From: Clostridiales bacterium CHKCI001
GTDB taxonomy: Bacteria > Bacillota > Clostridia > Lachnospirales > Lachnospiraceae
NCBI GenBank assembly: GCA_900045905.1
Contig: FCNS01000036.1
Coordinates: 186,001-250,000, forward strand
Length of the DNA stretch: 64,000 nt
Reading direction: 5' to 3'
Made by a program: the position numbers and the translations under genes. Below, one piece after another: positions 57,801 to 64,000 of the stretch; positions within the stretch are counted from its first letter, which is position 1; each line of letters opens with the position of its first letter. The notes under the pieces were generated by a model that saw nothing but the letters and a program-made list of their open reading frames with translations, was not told the origin of the DNA and did no database searches.

Positions 57801-60074
57801 TGCCACAAATACCTCAACTGTCATTTTATTTGTGATATCATCTGTAACACTGCCATCGTACTCAATACTATTATTTAATCCGTCAAATGAGAGTGCAGTT
57901 CCACTCACTGCAGAGCGCTGTGTCCAAAATGGATCTTGCTGTTCTGGACGATATGCGGAGATATCTGGATCATTTTTAATGGATGCCGTAATCTGTTTTA
58001 TATCATCACTTACCGTTGTCCCAGATCCCTCATCAAACTTCAAAGAAAGAATCGAAGAATTTTCATATGGATCCACTGCAGTGTTTACAAAATCTTCTGG
58101 CATATTGCTTTCTAATACATGCAGCTGTAAAACCCCACTCACTGCCTGCTGACAACTATCCAGAATTTCAAATTTAATTGCATACGTACCTATTGCTGAC
58201 GCATCATAATTTGAAAAATCAGAACTCGTATCTTCGGTTCCACCTTCTGGCGTTACGGATAGAATCCGTCTTGTAAGATAGGCTTCTGGTGTGAAATCAT
58301 CTCTTGCTACAATTGATTTTAATAAATCATTCAGGTTGACTCCTTTATCTGGCCTTATTGTCAAGTTGTCTGGTATTGATACAATTTCTGGTACTTCTCC
58401 AGGAATCCCAATGATTTGCTTGGATAACGCCATTCGCATTGCATCTTTCACTTGAGAAAGCTCATCCATATTCTCTATTTTTTCTTCATAAGAATAATAT
58501 AACGCTTCCAGATCTTCTTCCGATAAGTAAGTGATAAAATCATCCACATTCACTGCACCAAATCCACCATCTGGCCAGTTATCTACAATTTTAATATACA
58601 CTTCTCTTCCCTTATACTCCGAAGCATCCCAAAAGATTCTGTGCATATTTTCGGAAAGTGCTGGGTCTGCAAAATAGTTGGAATTGGAAACTTTAGAAAG
58701 TTCCTCATCCGTTTCTGCATCACATAATGCTACATATATTTCACTTTGTCTTGCTCCTCCCATAAGGAAAGAAATATATCCTGTGCCATCTAATACAAAT
58801 GTAGTGGATTTCATGCTTCCTGTTTTTTGTTCGGTGTCTGACTCACCTTCCAGACTCTTGAATCCTCGGAAGAAAAATTCACCTTCTTGATTAAATTTTC
58901 GATTATTTGTAAGTGATGGCTCATCACCATTTGCCCAAAACATCGTTTCATTAGAAACTCGTTCTTCTGCAAAGGCTTTTCCCTCAATTATCGTCCATCC
59001 CGTCAAATCTCCTGTTTCAAATCCTGAATTAATAATATTCTTATTATTATCCGAAACAAAAATCCAGAATGTCTCACTAATTTTTTCATTATTATGAGTA
59101 GCTGTATACGTAACCTTATAATTTCCTAACGTGAGTGAAAATGCATTAAATCCCTCTGTGTAAGTCTCTTCTCCCTTTACAACTGAAGTAATTTTAATAT
59201 CTGTTACTTCCTGTTCACCACAAGAAGCTTTTACATTCGAAATATATTGGGAAAGATTTACTGGTTCACTATATTCATAAACTACAATATTTTCTGCTTT
59301 TATATCAAATTTTAACGTATTATCCACAATATTTACATTTTGCTTTGATAATGCAGTTCTCATTGCATCTTTTACTTCAGACCGTTCATCCAGTTCCTCT
59401 ATTCCCTGTTTGTATGAGTAATATAAGCTGCTCAAATCCTCTTCTGGCAAATAAGTAATAAAGTCATCCACATTAATTGCACCGAAGCCTCCATCTGCCC
59501 AATTATCTACAACTTTAATATATACTTCTTTTTCTTTATACTCCGAAACATCCCAGAAAATTCGATGTAAATTCTCGGAAAGCGTTGGATCTGCAAAAAA
59601 TTCAGAGTTATTAATTGTGGCAAGTTCCTCATTTGTGTTTGCATCACATAATGCAACATACATTTCCTCTTGCTTTGCGCCTCCCATAAGGAAAGAAATA
59701 TATCCTGTACCACCAAGTACAAACGTACTCGATCTCATGCTTCCAGTCTTCTGTTCAATTCCTTCCTCACCTTCAATTCCTTTAAATCCTCGGAAGAAAT
59801 AAGTTCCTTCTTTATTGAATTTTCGATTACTTGTTAATGATGCAGGGCTGTCCCCTTCCCAGAACAACGTTTCATCCGAAACTCGTCCTTCTGCGAAAGC
59901 ATCTCCTTCTAAAATCGTCCACCCTGTTAAATCTCCGCTTTCAAAACCACCATTCACAATATTATAAGATACTTCATTTATCTTGTTTAACTCTTCTGCA
60001 AAAACATTAGCTGGAATCATTCCCATTATCATAGATAAAGCCAACATTGCAGACAAGCTTCTCTTTCGTTTCAT
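54828..60074 (-). CDS. Large secreted multidomain GH32 fructan-active enzyme with ChW repeats
   Basis: 1748 residues. Signal peptide (1-27, ending NVFA); two ~200-residue beta-sandwich, CBM-like copies (about 38-235 and 345-545; NGGFESGDLTGW, GGFGAINVDDF); an Ig-like segment (555-665); a LamG/concanavalin-like domain (670-905); a GH32 five-blade propeller plus sandwich (935-1445); six ChW repeats (1456-1748). Active-site residues: WMNEPHALF (Glu954 where Asp of WMNDPNG is usual), RDPQIF (Asp1094), and Glu1166 in SAELPNIAP for the acid/base. Probably hydrolyses or transfers fructose from levan/inulin outside the cell and holds to the surface by ChW. GGAGG before the ATG. Confidence 0.93.
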   Translation of the reverse strand: MKRKRSLSAMLALSMIMGMIPANVFAEELNKINEVSYNIVNGGFESGDLTGWTILEGDAFAEGRVSDETLFWEGDSPASLTSNRKFNKEGTYFFRGFKGIEGEEGIEQKTGSMRSSTFVLGGTGYISFLMGGAKQEEMYVALCDANTNEELATINNSEFFADPTLSENLHRIFWDVSEYKEKEVYIKVVDNWADGGFGAINVDDFITYLPEEDLSSLYYSYKQGIEELDERSEVKDAMRTALSKQNVNIVDNTLKFDIKAENIVVYEYSEPVNLSQYISNVKASCGEQEVTDIKITSVVKGEETYTEGFNAFSLTLGNYKVTYTATHNNEKISETFWIFVSDNNKNIINSGFETGDLTGWTIIEGKAFAEERVSNETMFWANGDEPSLTNNRKFNQEGEFFFRGFKSLEGESDTEQKTGSMKSTTFVLDGTGYISFLMGGARQSEIYVALCDAETDEELSKVSNSNYFADPALSENMHRIFWDASEYKGREVYIKIVDNWPDGGFGAVNVDDFITYLSEEDLEALYYSYEEKIENMDELSQVKDAMRMALSKQIIGIPGEVPEIVSIPDNLTIRPDKGVNLNDLLKSIVARDDFTPEAYLTRRILSVTPEGGTEDTSSDFSNYDASAIGTYAIKFEILDSCQQAVSGVLQLHVLESNMPEDFVNTAVDPYENSSILSLKFDEGSGTTVSDDIKQITASIKNDPDISAYRPEQQDPFWTQRSAVSGTALSFDGLNNSIEYDGSVTDDITNKMTVEVFVAPRNFVWSDTNAPIENWLTHIICGQYSDDAGFKVGMTKYGYWTFQVYVDGKGWKKVYCDSDYKLDVYEWNHITCVFDGEQGSLQIYKDGNLAGETSFDAGSMKKADVPFIVGRGNQKVDNGVVEYDMSHFDGLMDELKIYNIAKTQSEVKEYHSNFTDSTFMKTVVYDDCRLQESYTADDYYRPQLHAQPPMYWMNEPHALFQYNGRWHLFYQFNSYGPFWQGGITWGHWVSDDMIDWDYVKDAVIPMEDSVAHDGVWTGNMAFNSHGVPILFITAGNDKRVDVDGTSLLSNQNISIVTPKDPTDPNLTEWVVADSLSVEQGDLSEDVRGVAGEFRDPQIFEEDGVYYMVICGRDENSKPMIHLYTTENGDFYTQEGGQKNYKVWTYRGNVMPKTFYDNYEEKFGMSAELPNIAPLYSADAKTKKYILCFAPSPNTEGVDIGAYYWIGTFDKETYTFIPDQEGAPTLMDTCYKAFSGATIYFDPGTQKTYVVGVIQDDRNTMERKNSGWAHAASMVRELYLKEDGTLGIKSAADFDAYIDQTETGIHLSNVSVEEVNDAVASVNNQDMIKISFKAKSDETATFGFKLKKESENDFVKLEYNNGKLGIVKSSYTPNVGVGVDNTVDTFREFTLEDGYVSGEIYIDHAMIEAFFNESAVISSMVYNRSNQIEVYGDGIKYEYFNVDYLTSNSDSSAVEKPLSVEYSTHIQNIGWQDYVSSGVTSGTTGKGLRLEGIRIRLNQAVEGSISYRAYVQNIGWQDYVTDGMLAGTTGKNLRLEAIQISLNGEIAENYDIYYRTHIQDFGWLGWAKNGAKAGSAGLSKRMEAVQIKLIEKNNESSIPDDLENTYITNQKTSNPSVSYTTHIQNIGWQTEVTNGALAGTKGKSLRLEGIKIRVDGDGLKGGIEYSTHVQNLGWQAYVSDGVLSGTKGKSLRLEGIKIHLTGEIAQKYSVEYRTHVQNLGWQPWVKDNTISGTTGKSLRLEAIEIRLIKK

Positions 60075-60113
60075 AAATCAACCTCCTTCCCAATTACATA
60101 AAAATACTTTGTT

Positions 60114-61607
60114 TTATTCTACATTCAGATTATATTTTATTACATCCATTTTGACGGATCCATCTACAAAAAATGAAATTCCGTCTGCTGCCTGATCGGT
60201 ATATATTGTAGCAGAAAGTACCTGCTCTCCATCATTGACAAAAACTTCCACACTATAACGATCTAAAATAATCCTCAGTTTAATCGCTCCATTCTCGTTT
60301 CTTACAAGACATCTACGCTGATGAATAATTGCTCTGCAAGAACCAGAAAACTTTCGGTCAATTTTTAAAATTGATTCATATGGACGAAAACTAATGGAAG
60401 TTTGATATTGCTCATTCTGTGCAAAACGTACCGCAAATTTTCGGTATACATCCCGTTCATCTCCTGGACGGATTGATAATTCCATATCAATTTTACGTCC
60501 TGTTATGCCATCCAACCGAATTGTATCATTTTCAAATGCAACATTCTTATATGTCACTTTTTCTCCGTGCAGCTGCTCGATTTCTCGAATCGGTTTTTGT
60601 ATCAGACGCCCATTTTTTACAGAAAGTTCACGTGGCAGGCTCATTTGTCCAAACCAAGGACGATTTGGGGAATGCAAATTACAAGTATCCCAGTTTTGCA
60701 TCCATCCAATCATCACTCTTCTCCCATCCTCTGTCAAAATTGTCTGCGGTGCATAAAAATCAATGCCATAATCAATGGATTGATTATATTCTTCCGTAAA
60801 TACATTGTTTTGTTCGTCAAACGTTCCAATCAGACATAAGGTTCCATTTCCGTTATGGTATTCAAATCCCTGTGGCATCATATCCTGCGGGCTAGTAAGT
60901 ATTACTGCTTTTCCATCTAATTCAAAGAGATCTGGACATTCCCACATCTTTCCAATACGGTTATAATTGGCTATTAATACCTTTTCATACTTCCAATGAA
61001 TACAATCTGTACTACTGTAGAGTAATAATTGTCCACTTCCATCCGCAGGACGATTTCCAATCAAGCAGCAATAGGTTCCATCTGCCTTTCTCCAAATCTT
61101 TGGATCTCGAAAATCATGACGGCTTGCTCCTTCTGGAAGATCCTTCTCATTTATCACTGGATTGAGTGGATATTTTTCATAGTCTATGCCATCTCCAATT
61201 GCAATACATTGTGTCTGAATCTCTGAAAATCCTCCTTCTGGCTTTGGCTCCTTCGTTACACCAGTGTACATCAGCAGCTGTCTTCCATCTGGCATTTCAA
61301 TTGCACTTCCAGAAAAACATCCATCTTTATCATATAACTGATCTGGTGCCAATGCTGCTGGAAGATACTTCCAATTTAAAAGATCTTTACTAACTGCATG
61401 ACCCCAATGCATTGGTCCCCAATGAGAGGAATATGGATGATATTGATAAAAGAGATGATATTCTCCATTATAAAAAGAAAAACCATTTGGGTCATTCATC
61501 CATCCTACACGGGCAGAAAGATGAAAAGCAGGTTTATCTTCTTTTGTAATTCTCTGTTCCATTGTTTCTTCATATTTTCGCGCTTCACGCAATATTTGAC
61601 TTGTCAT
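60114..61607 (-). CDS. Cytoplasmic GH32 beta-fructofuranosidase (sucrose/fructan-oligomer hydrolase)
   Basis: 497 residues without a signal peptide. All three GH32 catalytic motifs are canonical: WMNDPNG (near 36-42, nucleophile Asp), FRDPKIW (near 168) and WECPDLF (near 222, acid/base Glu), followed by the C-terminal beta sandwich. It should split imported sucrose, kestose or short fructans. It may act on sucrose-6-phosphate (ScrB-like), but an ABC transporter next door suggests unphosphorylated substrates. Between the solute-binding gene and the secreted GH32; AAGGAG before ATG. Confidence 0.95.
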   Translation of the reverse strand: MTSQILREARKYEETMEQRITKEDKPAFHLSARVGWMNDPNGFSFYNGEYHLFYQYHPYSSHWGPMHWGHAVSKDLLNWKYLPAALAPDQLYDKDGCFSGSAIEMPDGRQLLMYTGVTKEPKPEGGFSEIQTQCIAIGDGIDYEKYPLNPVINEKDLPEGASRHDFRDPKIWRKADGTYCCLIGNRPADGSGQLLLYSSTDCIHWKYEKVLIANYNRIGKMWECPDLFELDGKAVILTSPQDMMPQGFEYHNGNGTLCLIGTFDEQNNVFTEEYNQSIDYGIDFYAPQTILTEDGRRVMIGWMQNWDTCNLHSPNRPWFGQMSLPRELSVKNGRLIQKPIREIEQLHGEKVTYKNVAFENDTIRLDGITGRKIDMELSIRPGDERDVYRKFAVRFAQNEQYQTSISFRPYESILKIDRKFSGSCRAIIHQRRCLVRNENGAIKLRIILDRYSVEVFVNDGEQVLSATIYTDQAADGISFFVDGSVKMDVIKYNLNVE

Positions 61608-61710
61608 AATAGAACTCCTTTTTTATTCTTTCTTTTAATCTACTTTCCATAGAGCATTCCCAAACTTTTCTTGTATCACTTGTATCTGTTTTTCCTGCAT
61701 ACTATGGAGA

Positions 61711-61739
61711 AATAGAGAGGTTCATTCAACCTCTCTATT
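61711..61739 (-). terminator. Terminator after the solute-binding protein
   Basis: AGAGAGGTT (61714-61722) pairs with AACCTCTCT (61728-61736), loop of five; flanking AAT/ATT extends it. The exit on the minus strand is T-rich. It may let more solute-binding protein than GH32 be made. Confidence 0.75.
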
Positions 61740-61793
61740 CAATTCCGAGTGTTCGTTTTACTCCATTTTATGTCTTTGCTTTGATTCTACTTT

Positions 61794-63473
61794 TTATTCT
61801 TCTACCTGTTCTGCTGCATAACGATCATATGCTGCTTGATAGACTTCTAATAATTCGTCCATTCCACAGTTTTCTTTTAATGTAGTAAGATAGGATTCCC
61901 ATTCTTCATCCGTTGGACCACCTTCTTTTATCCATAATCCCTCATTCTCTGCAACTGTATTTTCAAAGTCCGTCTTATACTGATCAATAATATCTAACTC
62001 GTCTTCAGTATATACACAGTCAACTGGATATGTCGTCGTGTCATCTACATATGGCATCCAGAAATCATTTAAGTCATTTAATCGTTCAATCGCACGGTCT
62101 TCCATTTTAAATGTTGTCTGATAATAATCACTCAGAATCAGCTTTGGACCATATACTTCATATTCACCTTTTAATTCACCAGCACTCTTTCCATATTTTT
62201 CTTGACTTTCTTTATCTGTAATACTTTCCCATACACCATCTTCGTCCTGTTCTGTAAAGTATACACCAATTGGGCCATATTGTAATTGCATTACTGTTTC
62301 TGGTTCATACCACTGATCAAAGAACTTCAACAAATTTGCAGGACTCTTACAAGCACTTGTAATACTTAAGTTTCCACTATTCGTTCCACCACCTGTACGA
62401 ACTGTTACATTGTGGTCTCCGTCTGGTCCATCCAGAACTGGAAGGAATACATAATCATCTGCATAATCTCCCATTAATTCTTCAATATACCACCAAGTAG
62501 ATACACCTACATATCCTTGTGAACATTTTGCCATAAGCTGTGTATCATCTTGACTGAACATTTCATTGTCCATTAATCCTTCTTCATACCAATCATGGAA
62601 GTATGTAACTGCCTCACGGTATTTATCCGTTGCACATACGAATTCACAAGTTTCATCTGGCTTCAGAATCAAGTCATTACAAACATCATTTGGCCAGTTC
62701 GTAAATCCAAATCCTGCATAGAAAATATTTTGTCCCCAACACCATTCATCAAATCCTGTACTCATTGGTATTGTGCTTCCTGGATCATTTCCATAATAAG
62801 TAGCACTCATATCGTTGTCAGCAAATGCTTTCAGAGCAGTATGCAGCTCGTCCAATGTTGTTGGAACTTCCAATCCAAGCTCATCCAGCCATGCTTTATT
62901 GATCATACTAAATTGAGGAATCGTGTAGATGCTATAATCTTCCTCTGCACCGATACCTGCTGTTCCCATTTTTTCTGCTGCTGGAAGTCCATAAATGCCT
63001 CCGTCACTCATCGTAATTGCACTGCGGATGTCTGGATTTTCTTCCAAAATCTTAGTTAAGTTTGGCATATATTCTTCTGTTAAATATGGAGTCAGATCAA
63101 TGAACGTTCCATCACTTCCATAATTTGTCAGATCGTAATTGCTAAATCCAACTCCTATAAAAGCATCTGGCAAGTCTCCTCCTGCAATACGAATATTTAC
63201 TTGTTCTGATAATGAGTCACTCATGCAGTTCCATTCAATATTAATTCCAGCGTCTTCCTGAAGCTGATTTAATACTTCATTTTTGTCATAGCCTTTACTT
63301 AAAGCACCCATACCACCCATAATCGAAAAATCTGTTTGAGAAGTATCCTCATTCGCTACGCCTGGCTCTCTTGTTTCCTCTTCTCCTCCATTTCCACAAG
63401 CGGACATGGAAACAACAAGCCCTGTTATAATGGTACATGTAGTAAGTTTTTTCCAAAATTTCATTTTTCTCAT
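61794..63473 (-). CDS. ABC transporter extracellular solute-binding lipoprotein
   Basis: A 559-residue lipoprotein with a lipobox ending VSMSAC (Cys about residue 26) and an Asp/Glu-rich start of the mature chain. Length and motifs (NWPNDV, STWWYIEEL, GAGTNSGN-like RTGGGTNSGN) fit the LplA/YtcQ type that binds oligosaccharides. With the permease upstream and GH32 enzymes downstream it should bind fructo-oligosaccharides. Cell-membrane anchored. Confidence 0.92.
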   Translation of the reverse strand: MRKMKFWKKLTTCTIITGLVVSMSACGNGGEEETREPGVANEDTSQTDFSIMGGMGALSKGYDKNEVLNQLQEDAGINIEWNCMSDSLSEQVNIRIAGGDLPDAFIGVGFSNYDLTNYGSDGTFIDLTPYLTEEYMPNLTKILEENPDIRSAITMSDGGIYGLPAAEKMGTAGIGAEEDYSIYTIPQFSMINKAWLDELGLEVPTTLDELHTALKAFADNDMSATYYGNDPGSTIPMSTGFDEWCWGQNIFYAGFGFTNWPNDVCNDLILKPDETCEFVCATDKYREAVTYFHDWYEEGLMDNEMFSQDDTQLMAKCSQGYVGVSTWWYIEELMGDYADDYVFLPVLDGPDGDHNVTVRTGGGTNSGNLSITSACKSPANLLKFFDQWYEPETVMQLQYGPIGVYFTEQDEDGVWESITDKESQEKYGKSAGELKGEYEVYGPKLILSDYYQTTFKMEDRAIERLNDLNDFWMPYVDDTTTYPVDCVYTEDELDIIDQYKTDFENTVAENEGLWIKEGGPTDEEWESYLTTLKENCGMDELLEVYQAAYDRYAAEQVEE

Positions 63474-63501
63474 ATCCCGTTCTTTCCTTTCTATTTTTTC
63501 A

Positions 63502-64000
63502 TTATCCTTTTACTGCACCAGCCATAAATCCTTTTTCAAAATACTTTTGTACAAAAGGATAAATCACTAACATTGGAGCTGCTGCTACAATAATAGACGA
63601 AAATTGAATTAACTCTGTCAATTTATTCAATTCAGCATATCCTCCTGAGATTGTACTCGCTTGGCTTGCACTTGCAGAACTTCTAATTAATACATTTCTC
63701 AATACTAATGGAAGTGGTGCCTTTTCTGGTCCAGTTAAATAAATTAATGAAGTAAACCAGTCATTCCAATATGCAACCATACTGAATACAACCATAACTG
63801 CCATAATAGAACGACTCAGCGGTACTACAATTCGAATAAACGTTGTCCATTTGGATGCTCCATCAATTTCTGCTGCTTCAATCATTTCCTTTGGAATGCT
63901 ATTTTCAAAGAAGTTACGCACAATAATCATATTTCCTACTGCAACACCGCCTGGAAGGAACAACGCCCACATATTATCGATTAAACCTGTCTTTTTAACA
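63502..64000 (-). CDS. ABC transporter permease (LplC/MalG type), partial
   Basis: Only the C-terminal part lies in the window; the frame stays open to base 64000. Seen: LPGGVAVGNMIIVRNFFENS, the EAA loop (EMIEAAEIDGASKWTTFIRI) that contacts the ATPase, and three to four membrane helices, ending FEKGFMAGAVKG. It is 28 bp upstream of the solute-binding gene. The second permease (LplB type) is expected just beyond the window. Confidence 0.93.
   Translation of the reverse strand, partial: VKKTGLIDNMWALFLPGGVAVGNMIIVRNFFENSIPKEMIEAAEIDGASKWTTFIRIVVPLSRSIMAVMVVFSMVAYWNDWFTSLIYLTGPEKAPLPLVLRNVLIRSSASASQASTISGGYAELNKLTELIQFSSIIVAAAPMLVIYPFVQKYFEKGFMAGAVKG

Overview
The window looks like chromosome of an AT-rich, anaerobic, Gram-positive Firmicute. 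The family Lachnospiraceae fits best: Ech-type hydrogenase, ChW-repeat surface proteins, YwmB, T-box control, a type-2 isoleucyl-tRNA synthetase and fructan-degrading GH32 enzymes occur together. The genus cannot be fixed from sequence alone. Many gene starts were moved from the longest frame to the codon with a proper ribosome binding site.

Layout. 1-3.95 kb is the right part of an integrative element (integrase, excisionase-like protein, XRE repressor with operators inside the integrase promoter, then a nucleoside phosphorylase, a zinc-ribbon protein and a two-helix membrane protein) abutting the 3' end of guaA. 5.7-11 kb is a six-gene ech operon (echABCDEF, minus strand) for a membrane-bound group 4 [NiFe] hydrogenase. 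It faces a divergent hypA-B-F-C-D-E maturation operon (11.2-17.1 kb), which carries a structured insert between hypF and hypC. 17-28 kb is mixed: two C39-peptidase-like proteins (one apparently inactive), YwmB, a hypoxanthine-DNA glycosylase, a regulator, a 1009-aa ChW-repeat secreted protein and a decayed DUF3791/DUF3990 module. 28.6-36.4 kb is the F-type ATP synthase operon (atpZ/I-like, atpI, B, E, F, H, A, G, D, C). 36.5-48 kb holds DUF402, YesL, an unknown membrane protein, glycogen phosphorylase, T-box-controlled ileS, and a GT2 plus multi-spanning membrane protein pair. 48.3-54.6 kb holds rubrerythrin, a GH105-LacI operon, a sugar epimerase, RpiB, Sua5/TsaC and a nitroreductase. 54.8-64 kb is a fructan locus: a 1748-aa secreted multidomain GH32, an intracellular GH32, a solute-binding lipoprotein and an ABC permease cut by the window end.

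How it fits together. Reduced ferredoxin from sugar fermentation can be oxidised by Ech with H2 release and ion pumping. The ATP synthase c subunit carries the Na+-binding residue set, so a Na+ gradient may be used for ATP synthesis. Fructan and pectin-derived sugars feed fermentation, with glycogen turnover by GlgP.

Most worth a second look: (1) a Lys/Thr/Ala-rich, histone-H1-like ~105-residue tail on ATP synthase alpha; (2) a structured RNA-like leader of the atp operon with a second, covarying copy at 18.2 kb; (3) a ~43-bp extragenic repeat/terminator family; (4) three-stem structured islands at 14.5 and 54.0 kb; (5) a decayed DUF3791-DUF3990-DUF3791 module; (6) a secreted GH32 with Glu at the nucleophile position; (7) a T-box followed at once by a bypass promoter. 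No CRISPR array, rRNA or tRNA gene was seen.
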